Shown here: positions 12,375 through 23,533 of the stretch, piece by piece
How the letters are laid out: each line of letters begins with the position of its first letter
Numbering within the stretch: position 1 is the first letter of the stretch
Source of the DNA: Doryteuthis pealeii
Lineage: Eukaryota > Mollusca > Cephalopoda > Myopsida > Loliginidae
Reading direction: 5' to 3'
Assembly: GCA_023376005.1 (NCBI GenBank)
Contig: CM042141.1
Location: forward strand, 94,044,145-94,108,144
DNA: 64,000 bases
Translations under genes and position numbers: made by a program
Notes under the pieces: model-generated
The model's input: the letters and a program-made list of their open reading frames with translations, nothing else
Databases searched by the model: none
What the model was told of the DNA's origin: nothing

Positions 12375-12660
12375 CAGGCATGTCAAATACGCAGGCCACA
12401 TGCGGCCCTCGGCAAGCACAGGTGCAGACTGCGCTCTCCTATGGCGCTTTTATAGTATCCCAGGTTCTGTTATCAATGCATTGTCTCTCACCCTTTCCTT
12501 TGAGTTGCAAAAGGAGGAGATTAACTCAGTCAATGAAAGGGAGTGAGTCTTTCCTCTTGCCTTCTGCTTTCTATCAACACATGGCTATAATTGAAATTGA
12601 CAGTGATACTTGTATGTTTTATTATTTGAACTTTGGTCAGAAATAGTCTTTTGCCTTTCT
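12375..12660 (+). mobile_element. hAT-like element end (partial)
   Basis: CAGGCATGTCAAATACGCAG followed by GGCCACATGCGGCCC matches the general form of hAT termini of the CAGGSRTGTCAAAC...GCGGCCC kind. No matching right end was found, and no transposase frame is present. Confidence 0.4.
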
Positions 12661-12669
12661 TTTTAATAA

Positions 12670-12755
12670 AAAACATCAAGAATGAATAATATAAAATGTC
12701 TTCAGCATAAAATAACCCAACAAGGATTGACGTGCCATAAATCCAACCAACCAAA
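12670..12755 (-). repeat. family A repeat fragment
   Basis: It reads as the complement of the unit at 24740-24830 and 57590-57680: GTCTTCAGCATAAAATAACC then CAACAAGGATTGACGTGCC. Confidence 0.7.
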
Positions 12756-12828
12756 TTTTCTTGGTATTTTTTACCTGTATGATAGGATATTTCAAGACCT
12801 CAGAACTCATTTTATTCAAATAAGGTCC

Positions 12829-12863
<35 letters not shown>
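12829..12863. repeat. (ATT)n microsatellite
   Basis: A run of about 11 ATT trinucleotides. It may be the tail of a retroposon, but nothing recognisable precedes it. Confidence 0.95.
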
Positions 12864-12865
<2 letters not shown>

Positions 12866-13239
12866 ATCCTTCTGCTCAATTATAATGAACTAACCATCAG
12901 TGACTTAAGAGTTGCAGTAATGGGAGAGCCACTTAAAGTAGGCAAAGAGTTAAGTTTGAGTTGTCTAACTTATATCAATCATTATAACTTGTATCAATCT
13001 GATACACAGTTTTTTCCTTTAATCCATCCGTTCTTCAATCTTCAATTAAAAACTACTTTAAACATAAATTCATCTAAAGGTTACACAGTTGTGTCCCTTG
13101 TTTTTGGAGAGTTCTTCAGTTCTGTAGCTTGAATAAAGATGATGATTCAGAAACACATGTCTTTACTTATTATGTGTGAAACAAACTAAGACATTTTGTG
13201 AGATTGCTGTATATAGAGCCAGTGGAAATTAGAGGTTAT

Positions 13240-13410
13240 ATATGTATTTACCCAACCCCTCTACATAAGCTGGGTGCAACACAATTTCAAGCAGAATTTA
13301 ACAGATTTGAATTTAGAGTTTTCCTTCTCTGAGACTGATTGTCCAGTCTGTCTTAATATTTATCTATAACTGGAGGGAGAATAATTGGATTCATACCTTT
13401 CCCGGTTAAA
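13240..13410 (-). repeat. SINE 3'-module fragments
   Basis: Two pieces adjoin. TGTATTTACCCAACCC at about 13240 resembles the tail at 45175 and 46455. TTTAGAGTTTTCCTTCTCTG with GGAGGGAGAATAATTGGATT resembles 61110-61230. No tRNA-like head is present. Confidence 0.6.
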
Positions 13411-13512
13411 TCGAACTTAACGGACATAAATTTCACCATCGTATGTCACCACACCGAAAGAAAAAATACTAAAAATCAGAGAATGAACTGAATTTAATGA
13501 AATTTTCAGTGT

Positions 13513-13563
13513 TGATATATTAATGAATAAGAGATATTATATCTCTTATTCATTAATATATCA
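13513..13563. repeat. perfect 24-bp hairpin
   Basis: TGATATATTAATGAATAAGA plus four more bases, a 3-nt loop (TTA), then the exact complement. No flanking element was recognised. Confidence 0.9.
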
Positions 13564-13886
13564 GTTATTTTATTTAAAGTCTTTTACATTTTTTCAGGTC
13601 AGTTAACTTTGAACCACGTATCTTTGAGAATCTGTGTTATGCCTTATGTGTTTTCCATAAGAAAAGCTAAATAAAAATAGGATAAGAGTATAAATCAATG
13701 ATATATTCAAAAATTAATTGAAAAGATTAAGAAAATAAAAGGAAAAAACATAATAAAAAGCAAATAAAACAAAAAGAATAATAAAAATAATAAACTTACA
13801 AACAAATATATAAAGAAAAAAGATAGTAAAACAAATGTATAAAAAATAATTTTTATCAATTTTATATATATATATATATATATAAA

Positions 13887-15145
13887 TCTTATTATAATGG
13901 AGATTGTGTGCTTTTCTGTCTGTAACCGAAACTATATTACTACTCATATCACTATTCCCTTAGTTATTGACATCACATTTTCCATGATTGTATTTTTATT
14001 TAAACCTCAATTATTAATAAAATTGTTTTACATTATTAATACTGTTAACCATGTCTACATACTGACAACATGCAATTATATTTATATATACAACAAAATA
14101 GTGGTTTACAGTGTGAACGGGAAGGCTAATTTGCATATTGATATTAAAAATTTGATTTTATTAAATATGTGCTTAGTATTATTGATTTCTAACTGTTTGG
14201 TTTTATTATTATGAATATAATCAAAAATCTCTTCAATGAATCTTAAATGAAATCCATTAACAAGAAAAAATAACTGTCATTTTATTCTTTACTTCCTCTT
14301 TTAACTAAATACTTAAATTAGAAAAATAACAATGAAAGACGAGAGTGATGGAAGAGTAAGTTTCAGTTGTTCCATTTTTTATTATACTCCCTCTGTTTCA
14401 AATCTTTTTATCGGTATTTAGTTTCATTAGCCTTTCTAATTTAATATAACTAGCAAATATATGCACCCTCCGGGTGCAAGTATTTAAGTTTTAATATAAT
14501 AAAATATCGTATTAAATTAGAAAGGCTAATGAAACTGAATAAGAATGCAGATAACAAATTTGGAACAGAGGGGGTATGATTGAAAAATAGAACAACTTTG
14601 AAAGTAACTCTTCCATCATTTTCCATTACTCCCCTCTTTCATTGGTAAATTTTCCTAATTTAACTATTTAGTTAAAATAGGAAGTAAAGAATAATATTAG
14701 TTATTTTTTCTTGTTAATGGATTTCTTTTAAGATTTATCCCCGAGATTTTTGCTCATATTCATTAAGATAAAACCAAACAATTAGAAATCAATAATACTA
14801 AGCATATATTTATTAAAATCCAATTTTTAAGATCAATATGCAAATCAGCCTGCCCATTCACACTATAATCCGCTATTTTGTTGTATATATAAATACAATT
14901 GCATGTTCTGTGTATGTAGATATGGTCAACAGTCTTAATGATGTAAAACAGTTTTATTAATAATTGAGGTTTAAATAAAAAATAAAAATCATGGAGAATG
15001 TGATGTAAATAACAAGGGGAATTGTGATTTGTATAGTAATATAGTTTCGGTTACAGACAGAAAAACACACAATCTCCATTATAATAAGATATTTTATTAC
15101 ATTAAACTTAAATACTTGCACCCGGAGGGTGCATATATTTGCTAG
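13887..15145 (+). mobile_element. non-autonomous Helitron, interrupted
   Basis: The 5' end is A|TCTTATTATAATGG. The 3' end is a GCACCC-GGA-GGGTGC hairpin (about 15118-15132) followed about 10 bp later by CTAG at 15142-15145 and a T, as in canonical Helitrons inserted between A and T. It is interrupted at 14450-15089 by a second copy in opposite orientation; removing that insert leaves an element of about 620 bp. No Rep/helicase frame exists, so any transposition needed an autonomous partner. Confidence 0.88.
14450..15089 (-). mobile_element. non-autonomous Helitron nested in another Helitron
   Basis: On the minus strand it starts TCTTATTATAATGG (at 15089) and ends hairpin-CTAG (14453-14450) with the flanking A/T pair expected for Helitron insertion. 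It sits inside the sister copy 13887-15145. The two copies are of one family and form an imperfect palindrome with arms of about 560-600 bp. Confidence 0.88.
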
Positions 15146-15805
15146 TATATATAAGAGATTTATTTTAACATTCTGAATCCCTGGCAAGGCCGGGTAACTC
15201 TGCTAGTAATTTGATATTTTTCTGTGTTAAAGATATATCTAGATATAATTAAATGTATATTCATACTTTTACAGAAAAATAGAAATGAACTTAATTTGAT
15301 TTTCCTCAATTCTCATGTGAAGTTCATGCAACATAGGGGGACCAATTTTCCGCAATCACGGAATCGCGAACAGAATAACGGAATCGTTAATCTTAAACGG
15401 AATCTGAGATTTTTAATGAATTTTTCAATAATAAATACATTGAGGTACTTTATGAGGAAGTTCGTCCCGGTCCCCTGCCTCCGAATTTGCTGCTCAGTGG
15501 CGTATCAAATACCAACCCCAACTAGTACCGCTAGAGCGGTGTTACTTGAAAGAAAACAACCAACTCAAATAACAACCCCAACTATCGTATCGGCGCCTAT
15601 TTGATGGGGGGGGGGCTCTTTTTTGTCTTAATTCTTGTTTATTTATTTTTTCCATTCGAAAGAAAAAAACATTAAACCGTTTTTTTGTCGTAATTCTAAT
15701 TTTTCTTTTTTTGTCGTAATTCTTATTATCGTAATTTGTCGTAATTCTTGTTTATTTATAGAAATTTGTCATATTTCTTGTTTAGATAGTTTTGAACAGA
15801 CTGAG

Positions 15806-16160
15806 ATAGATAGATATTTTCGACAGTAAATAGATAGATAGATAGATAAACAAAACGATATAGATAGATAGATAGATAGGTAGGTAAACAAAACACAACG
15901 ATATAGATAGATATATAGATAAACACAACGATATAGATAGATATATAGGTAAACACACAGACAGTAAATAGATAGATAGATAGATAAACAAAACGATATA
16001 GATAGATAGATAGGTAGGTAAACAAAACACAACGATATAGATAGATATATAGGTAAACACAACGAGATAGATAGATATATAGGTAAACACAACGATATAG
16101 ATAGATAAACAAACAGATAGATAGATATGAACAAATGGAAATAGATAGATAGATCTACTG
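15806..16160. repeat. GATA-type minisatellite in left foldback arm
   Basis: About ten imperfect units of the form ACACAACGATATAGATAG with variable GATA and GGTA runs. The counterpart in the right arm (17835-17995) is less than half as long. Confidence 0.9.
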
Positions 16161-16279
16161 AATGAAAAACAAATGTCACTTCGATGAATTACAAGTAAAA
16201 GAAAAAATGTTTAAAAAATTCTAAATATTTAGATATTCTTGTTTATTAGGTACCACCAAACCGTTTAGGCCATCTTGAA

Positions 16280-17620
16280 TAAAACGGAAATAGATATTTC
16301 CGAACTTTGTTTATCAAAAATCTCGTAAAAAAAAAAGATCGTACAGGGTTGTTACAAAGAAAAATAGTTAATTCAAAGATCAAATTATCCGATTGGGAAA
16401 AATTACATCGTTATCTTAAAAAATAAACAAACCTGCCCGTATTACATGCGAAAGGGTAATTTTCAGACCGTAATATAGACAGAAAAGTTACAAATTATTT
16501 CCCTTTTACGATTAACCCGTAAAAGTATGGAATGAAAATTTGAATATTTTTTCTAAGAGAAAAACTGATAAAATAATCTATTATACTTACTTTTTATTTT
16601 AATTATTGAAAAAAGTTAAATAAAATAATTTTTTTCACGCTAACACTGTCAGCCTAACAGGAACAAACTTTGGTTACTTAGAAGCGTCTCGTCTCTTTGT
16701 AAAACAAATATGTCAGCTATGCCCTTCCATACATTCTAAGGATCACACATTACTATTCAACAATAAAAATTACAAATTCTTTTAAAAATATTAATCAAGC
16801 TCGTATTGGACCAATGTTTAGTGCACCTGAATTATAAAATTCATATTTTTAAATATCCGTGAAAAATTCGATTTTTTGACGCAGGAAAAAAAAATATTTA
16901 ATTTATTTCATGCAGAAAATAAAAATATTTAATCACACAAAAGATTGAAAATCTCTTAAAAATTAATTTCTTAAAAAAAAATTTTTTTTGTTGACAATTT
17001 AATAGAATATAGTACATACGAATTATAAAAGCAAAAAAAAGGTTTCAAATATTAATATTATGACATTTTTTTGCACTTTTTATTTCCGATTTCATTAATT
17101 TTTCCTCAAAAAACTACACCTCGTACATTCATACAATTTCATTGATATAGTTATTCAGACTCTTATCTTTATAGAAAAAAAGAAAAAAAAATTTTCTGAC
17201 GCGTCATTCTTTTTATCTCATAAAATAAAATAGGGGGGGGGGAATAGACCTTGTAAAAAAATATTTCCCCTAGTATATTTTAGAAAAAAAACTATTACAG
17301 ATATATTTACATCCAATGGTAAACATTTATGGAAATTTTCGTGAAAATCAGATTATTAATTGATTTTTCATAGAATTTTTAAAAAATCCTCTTATCGTAA
17401 CTTGTTTTTAGCTACGTTAATTTTCAGTGTAAAAATGAAAACATTGTTTTTCAATCATAATTTTCATTATTTCCATATTCTGAAAAAATTCTTTTTAAAT
17501 CATCAGGAGTTTATTTTATGTTTTTTCTTTAAAATGGAAAAAAATTTTCAAGAAAATCTTAAATTTTCTGTAAGTTTCATTGTGTTAAATATAGGGGGGG
17601 TAAATTTCACAGGGTCAAAT
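16280..17620. other. single-copy core of the foldback
   Basis: A/T-rich DNA with a G9 run (17233) and no plausible frame. Just beyond it, 17641-17700 and 17752-17815 are direct repeats sharing ACATTAAACAAACATGAATA. Confidence 0.6.
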
Positions 17621-17834
17621 TGGTGGTACCTATTGTTTATTTAAACTAAAAACAGACATTAAACAAACATGAATAAAAGAAAATCTGAGAAATTAGATAT
17701 TCTAAAAAAAAAATTTTTTTATGGTAAAACAGTCAGGGTTTTTTTTTGTTGTTGTTTAAACTAAAAACAAGACATTAAACAAACATGAATAAAAAAAATC
17801 TGAGTATTTAGATAATCTTTTATATAAAAAAAAT

Positions 17835-17995
17835 GTATCTATCTATATCGTTGTGTTTACCTATCTATCTATCTATATCGTTGCGTTTTGTTTACCTACC
17901 TATCTATCTATATCGTTTTGTGTTTATCTATCTATCTATATGGTTTTGTTTATCTATCTATCTATTTACTGTCGAAAATATCTATCTATCTCAGT
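17835..17995. repeat. GATA-type minisatellite in right foldback arm
   Basis: The complement-orientation equivalent of the tract at 15806-16160, shorter and with a different unit order. Confidence 0.88.
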
Positions 17996-18925
17996 CTGTT
18001 CAAAACTATCTAAACAAGAAATATGACAAATTTCTATAAATAAACAAGAATTACGACAAATTACGATAATAAGAATTACGACAAAAAAAAGAAAAATTAG
18101 AATTACGACAAAAAACGGTTTAATGTTTTTTTCTTTCGAATGGAAAAAATAAATAAACAAGAATTAAGACAAAAAAGAGCCCCTCCCCCCCATCAAATGG
18201 GCGCCGATACGATAGTTGGGGTTGTTATTTGAGTTGGTTTTCTTTCAAGTAACATCGCTCTAGCGGTACTAGTTGGGGTTGGTATTTGATACGTCACCGA
18301 GCAGCAAATTTGGAGGCAGGGGACCGGGACGAACTTCCTCATAAAGTACCGAAAAGTAGGTCGTAGAATTTTCTAAGAAAATGTTTGACTAGTATTATAT
18401 TTTTCTAAGAAATTGAAATGTTACAAAAGTCAACTGGTCGGCCATCAAGGTGGAAATGGGAAGGTAGACATGTAGAAATTGGAAGGGGGAGATATGAAGA
18501 TCAAAAAGTTTAACAAATTCATTTCCTTGGGGTTCCATTTGATTTTTCAAAATTTACAAGTAAAAGATTTTTAACAACTTGTAACCTTGTTTTAGGAATA
18601 TGATGAAAGAGTAGTAAATGCTACTATCACGTGACCATACAATTTAGAAATAAAGAAAAAAACTTTCCCAAACGCCATTTCATGAAACTACTGGCTCGTC
18701 TACTCGGAAGTTTACCGTTACACAGGAATTCTCCCGGATTCATAATTCACCATTGTAAAACAAATTTAAATTGAACAAAAAACCCTCTAATATCATTAAC
18801 TATTAATGATTATTTTTTCATATATCTATTTTTCAAAACAGTTGTGTGAATAAACAAAGATGGCTGAACCAAATCACCTTCAACTTCAAAAGTTGGACCT
18901 GCTCCTCTAAAAAAACAAAAAAAAA

Positions 18926-19960
18926 ATGACCCCAGTATCTAAAATTTGTGCTAAAGCCAGAGTAGAGCAATTTCCTGATGACTTTTATGCGGAAGAAAAT
19001 ATATTATTTTGCAAATTCTGTCTTCATAGTGTTGACATTTTTAGGGTTGACACAATCAAAGACCATTTAAAATCCAAAAATCATTTGGCAAAAAAGTCTT
19101 CAACAAAGTCTTCTCAACTGAAACAGAAGACAATTACAACTTTGTTTAAAAGTAAAGAAGTACGAGATGATTTTATTCTTGATTTTTTTAAAAATGTGTA
19201 CTTTGTCTGATATTCCCCTACACAAAATTGACAAAATTTCTATTAAAACACTGTAAGGAAGGTGGTGCTATTCCAAGTGTCAATTGTGTTAGGCAACTTC
19301 ATCTGCCAAAATTGTTTGCTCTTCATTTTGCTGCCCTGAAAACCAAGCTTGCTAATCAATCTGTTTGCATCATAACAGATGAAACCACTGACTGTCATGA
19401 CCATAGCATTTTGAATGTGATTGCAAGCATTCGTGGAGAGTAATTTCTCATTGATGTTGTAACCTTGGGAAAATGCAATTATCAAACCTTAAGTCAGGCA
19501 TGCATCTGAGCTGTGACTCACATGGATATTGCATTTGACGATATTGTTGCATTTGTAACTGATTCTGCAGCTTATTGTAAAAAAGCTCATAGGGAAGTGT
19601 TATCAAATGTCTTTTCTAACAGTTACCATGTGTTGTGCTTAGCCCATCATAAATCTTGTTGATGAAGTATTTTCACATTGGTCAGCATTTGATAATGTTA
19701 CCCAGCTCATTACATTCATCAAGTCAGCCTTTTTTAAAAAGGCTAGTTGAAAAAAGCGATACCTTAAATGGCTTGAAGGTTACTTGCCTAAGGAACATGT
19801 GAAGTTACCCGCTGTGCCAGTGGCAACCAGATGGAATTCATGGTTTAATGCAGCCATATATCACTCATCCTTTGTGCAATTTTATGAAGGGTTCTTTAAA
19901 CAAGAAAAGAGCCATGGCCTTGCAGTAGATAGGATTCTGGAATTAGTAGATGATGGTTGA
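18926..19960 (+). pseudogene. hAT-family transposase pseudogene
   Basis: The first open piece (94 residues) has a BED/CGGBP-like zinc-finger layout: CKFCLHSV, then a KDHLKSKNH pair about 20 residues on. A second piece (from 19228) has VCIITDETTDCHDHSILNV, the hAT catalytic first-aspartate region. Around 19560 VTDSAAYCKKAHREVLSNVF gives the second aspartate region, followed by HVLCLAHH. Around 19800 VPVATRWNSW-type sequence is readable with substitutions. Several stops and frameshifts and a missing C-terminus (the dimerisation domain and catalytic Glu are not seen) show it is dead. Confidence 0.85.
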
Positions 19961-20349
19961 CTACATCATGCCTCTTACCATAATTTGCGCTTGAATCTGC
20001 ATTTTATAAAAGAGAACAGCATCCGTTTTCAGTTTTAATAATTTAGCATATTTTATTTCCATTTTTTCACAAAATATAAAAATGGAAATTACCAAAAGTG
20101 GAAATGGAAAAAAACGGAATTGACTAAAAGTGGAAACGGAATTATGAAAAATTTGAAACGGAAAATCGGGGGCCCTAGCAACAGTCTGATAAAAATATAA
20201 TTTCCTCTCAAATTTATACACACACACACACACCCAGAGTTTTGTATTAGGATGATTCTAAGCTGGCCCTTTCTTCCAACAGCGGATATTAGAGTTGTTC
20301 AGGTGAAAGTTGAGAGCTTGATATTCAATATTATTGAACAGAGTAATAT

Positions 20350-20409
20350 AATTGATAAAGAAAGAGGCTATAATTGCAAAATGACCGATTTTTAGCCTTT
20401 TTCTTTACC

Positions 20410-20420
<11 letters not shown>
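20350..20420. repeat. hairpin of ~22-bp arms
   Basis: ATAATTGATAAAGAAAGAGG and its complement CCTTTTTCTTTACCAATTAT enclose about 25 bp, directly next to a (TA)n array. Confidence 0.7.
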
Positions 20421-20463
<43 letters not shown>

Positions 20464-20512
20464 CACATATATATATATATATATGTTATATATATATATA
20501 TATGTGTGTGTG

Positions 20513-20551
<39 letters not shown>
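20412..20551. repeat. interrupted (TA)n array
   Basis: TA dinucleotides with short GTGT and GACAC interruptions. Confidence 0.97.
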
Positions 20552-20555
<4 letters not shown>

Positions 20556-20573
20556 AGGATAGCATGGATGTAA

Positions 20574-20685
20574 AGTCAATGGTGCTTGGTTACTGCCAGT
20601 TTCTTGTGATTTTCAAACCAAGTGCATTTGGTTTGAGAATCGCATAAGTGAGAAATTATCAGTAACCAAGTGCTGTTGACTTCCT
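20574..20685. repeat. imperfect inverted repeat
   Basis: GTGCTTGGTTACTG near 20580 pairs with CAGTAACCAAGTGCTG near 20660. CAAACCAAGTGCATTTGGTTTG forms the centre (split: CAAACCAAGTGC and ATTTGGTTTG). The foldback sits beside the (TA)n array. Confidence 0.7.
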
Positions 20686-20774
20686 GTTCACACTACTCTA
20701 ACTTAGAATACAATGCTCTATCTATGATACTGAGCACTATTTACCTATAGATATCATGTCTCTTCAGTGTGGCT

Positions 20775-20865
20775 AGACTTCGCAGGCGACCTCCATCCAG
20801 GATTGAAGCCCAACTGATTCATTATCAGTTAGGGTTCTTAACCACTGAGCCATCATCAGCACCTA
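20775..20865 (-). repeat. tRNA-derived SINE head
   Basis: On the minus strand there is an A-box-like TGGCTCAGTGGTTAAGA followed by a B-box-like GGCTTCAATCCTGG, 35-40 bp apart. It lacks a matching acceptor stem, so it is a retroposon fragment and not a tRNA gene. Confidence 0.65.
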
Positions 20866-20911
20866 CAAGCGAATGAAAATTTAACTGTTATATACATACA
20901 TAGGTATATAG

Positions 20912-21035
20912 TATATTAGGAAAAATGAAAAAACACAGGTTTAAATGGGTTAAGTGGCGAGTTTGAAACCTGTGTTTTTTCATTTTTCCTAATATACTAC
21001 ATACCATCGGATTCACTTCCTTTCTTCACATACAT
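20912..21035. repeat. hairpin with Penelope-like terminal module
   Basis: Arms of about 38 bp (AGTATATTAGGAAAAATGAA... and complement) enclose 16 bp. The right side continues ACTACATACCATCGGATTCA, shared with the Penelope-like end at 22008-22080. Confidence 0.7.
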
Positions 21036-21158
21036 AGGTATATATGTTAAGGTTGCCAGAGAGCTCATATCCCTTTAATAGGAGTGCCTTACTATTTTTT
21101 AAGCTTAGATGGTGACTGTCAGCTAAATTCTCTTCAGAGAGCTCTACCAGTTGGGAGC

Positions 21159-21162
<4 letters not shown>

Positions 21163-21204
<42 letters not shown>

Positions 21205-21310
21205 GCATATATACCTTGTTTTGGAAAATCACAAAACAAAAACACAACAAAGACTAGACTGACGAGACAATATGTTGAAATAAATTTATATTCAAAACAA
21301 GGTATATATC
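21163..21310. repeat. (TA)n followed by small foldback
   Basis: A (TA)n run (21163-21200), then ATATACCTTGTTTTG near 21211 and its complement CAAAACAAGGTATAT near 21294. Confidence 0.75.
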
Positions 21311-21428
21311 CATTTATTTATTTATTTATAATACTCTGTATATGTAAAAATATATTCACAAATCTTTATATGTACATTTGAGTTCTCAATTTTGGTTGAA
21401 TCGTATCAAGGAAAATGTTGATATCATC

Positions 21429-21429
<1 letters not shown>

Positions 21430-21484
<55 letters not shown>
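21430..21484. repeat. (CA)n(TA)n compound microsatellite
   Basis: CA dinucleotides pass directly into TA dinucleotides. Confidence 0.96.
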
Positions 21485-21494
<10 letters not shown>

Positions 21495-21939
21495 AACATA
21501 CACACATAAACATACCCAAACATACAACTCAGATGCATGAATAGGCCTGTGAATTATTGCATGTTTTTACATATGCATGTTTATTAACACCTTTTTATAT
21601 CAGAAATATCACAATATAAACATATATATATACACACACACACACACGACCTTGAGGTTTGTTTCGATGTCGTTTATCGCAAAAGATTTATACACACACG
21701 CGCAACCACACGCACAGAACACCTAAAAAATGCACAATGCCTTTTTTCGATACACACACTCACACACTCTCATACTCACACCGTAAAAGAGAATATTTGA
21801 TGTCACATTTCAAACCATCCATTTTTCAGCATCCTTTCTTCAAATTTCAAATTTTGAACAGACTGATAAACAAGGACTATCACTTGCTTTTCTTGTTATT
21901 CTGTGATAAAATTTTTTTATCACCTTCCTTATACCAACA

Positions 21940-22080
21940 AATGCCCTGAAGATGATCTAATTAATAGATCGAAACACTGCAGCATCGGCCAATAAACTTA
22001 CCACTCAACTTATTTAAACTTGTGTTTTTTCAATTTTCTTAATATACTACATACCATCGGATTCACTTCCATCTCTTCAT
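21940..22080 (+). mobile_element. Penelope-like element terminal (pLTR) fragment
   Basis: CTGAAGATGATCT...AGATCGAAAC is a CUGANGA-stem-GAAA arrangement found in Penelope terminal repeats. It is followed by an AATAAA and the ACTACATACCATCGGATTCA end, and then a (TA)n tract. No coding part remains. Confidence 0.55.
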
Positions 22081-22084
22081 ATAT

Positions 22085-23260
22085 ATATATATATACATAC
22101 ACACACACACACACAAACTGATGACTGATAATCTCTTGTTGATCTACTTTGAATTAACCTTAATCCCCAAATTGACACTTTACCTCTCTTACTTGCCAAA
22201 GGAGCCCAACTCGTGTGAACCAAGGGAGATAATTAGCAGGAAAAATCTCAAAATAATAAAACAAACCTCCATTGACCAGAGAGCATTGATGGTCTCGAAA
22301 AATACTACTGCAAATTGAAATGAACAACATCCAATCATCCCCCTGCCCCCTTCACCACCACGTGACACCAAAAAATAAATAACTCAAGTTCTGATTTGTT
22401 CCGTTTAATGGCATATCAACACTGTGGGTTATTTAATGCCAATTCTTTTTTTCTATATATAGAGGATTGGCACTCTCCGCAAGGGAGGTAATAATTTTTT
22501 TCTTTTCATTTTCAAAATATTACCAAAAATCAGGGAATTGTCTGATTTTAATGACATTTTCATTATTTCTACTAGCAAAACAAAAACAACCTCCGGTCGG
22601 TGTAAAAATTAATTTTTGAAAGATATTGCCTAAAGGGGGGGGGGTTGTTTTGTTTTGTTGACAACACTCAATTTTACAAAATCTTGCTAAAATTGAACGA
22701 ATATTTTTGTAATGTTATAAGGGTTGACGATATTGACGATATGGAATAAATACAATGGTAATGCAGAGATAGCTTTTAGCGTTGTTTATTCAGCAAGGTA
22801 CATAAGTTAATGATGAGTAATGAATGAGTATTTTTGTAAGGACCGGATATAAACCTTTTATAGAGTTCATGCTTTATTAGTCAATGGTCTAAGGGAGGTA
22901 ACTTCAGGTTACACTACAATTTTAATTTTAGTGTAAAAAAAAATTTTTTTTGAATAAATTTTATCTCGATTTTATTGACGTCTAAAAGTATGTAAAAGGA
23001 TTTTTTGCCCCGCTCTTTCATAATAAAATCGAAACAGACCTTTAAAATTTTATATATTTTTCAATAATAGACGTAAAAAAATAGTTTTCCTGTCAAAATT
23101 CAAATAAATGTTTTCTTTCTAATAAAATCAAGTTTCTCACAATTAAGATCAAATAAAATTCAAACAAGGTTGTTATTTATTCTATATTCAACAATTTTGG
23201 GTAATGTGACATAAACAGTGACAGACAAAATGAGACCGAATGTCTATTATTAATAGATTA
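22085..23260. other. no gene recognised; mollusc-type short motifs
   Basis: Three AAGGGAGRTAAY motifs occur at about 22222, 22484 and 22889. A family A fragment (TAATGGCATATCAACACTGT) lies at about 22408. The rest is A/T-rich. Confidence 0.5.
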
Positions 23261-23271
23261 TTTACGTTTTT

Positions 23272-23533
23272 CAGACTGTTGTCCCAATCTTTATTGTTAT
23301 ATATGCAAAACACTCAAAATTTAGACAGTTTTGGATTGAAACAAAATCTTAACTCTTGTACCCGGTCATGGTTAATGGAATGAGAACTAGCCCAATGGAT
23401 TAGATAAAGGGTTTGGTTCAAAGTTAAATGAGGGCTACTGAGTTTGACAAGAAAACCCTGAAAAAGGCCAGAGGGCACATTGGCCGAAACATTGTGTATA
23501 TAACAATAAAGATGAGGACAACTGTCTGAAAAA
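23272..23533. mobile_element. foldback terminal-module element (Penelope-like?)
   Basis: The left arm TTTTTCAGACTGTTGTCC...TTTATTGTTATATA is complemented by the right arm ending ATAACAATAAAGATGAGGAC then CTGTCTGAAAAA. Inside is GGCCAGAGGGCACATTGGCCGAAAC: a 5-bp stem (GGCCA/TGGCC) before GAAAC. The same module occurs at 49757-50156, 39725-39800 and 3195-3285. Confidence 0.65.

Larger units (their letters stand above)
15444..18350. mobile_element. large foldback element with ~0.7-0.8 kb inverted arms
   Basis: The left arm starts GGTACTTTATGAGGAAG at 15444 and its complement ends at 18350. Complementarity runs through TTGCTGCTCAGTGG-like, ATCGTATCGGCGCC-like and TTGTCGTAATTC-rich blocks, then a GATA-type minisatellite, and resumes near AATAGGTACCACCAA (about 16245 and 17625). 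Each arm is thus roughly 730-830 bp. The inner 1.35 kb has no coding frame. No clear target duplication was found. The superfamily is unknown. Confidence 0.8.
15334..20177 (+). mobile_element. hAT-type transposon (6-bp TSD), with nested foldback
   Basis: The left end TAGGGGGACCAATTTTCCG and the complement of the right end TAGGGCCCCCGATTTTCCG are similar and are flanked by the direct repeat GCAACA (15328-15333 and 20178-20183). Between them lie a hAT transposase remnant (18926-19960) and a 2.9-kb foldback (15444-18350) that I interpret as a later insertion. A 6-bp duplication differs from the usual 8 bp of hAT elements; groups with shorter duplications are known. Confidence 0.65.

Noticed and set aside
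13513..13563. miRNA precursor
   Set aside because: The hairpin is perfect, with a 3-nt loop and extreme A/T content, unlike a miRNA foldback; it is better called a simple palindrome.
15756..16179. Overlapping 100-136-codon frames of Leu-Ser-Ile-Tyr repeats
   Set aside because: All are translations of the GATA-type minisatellite in different frames.
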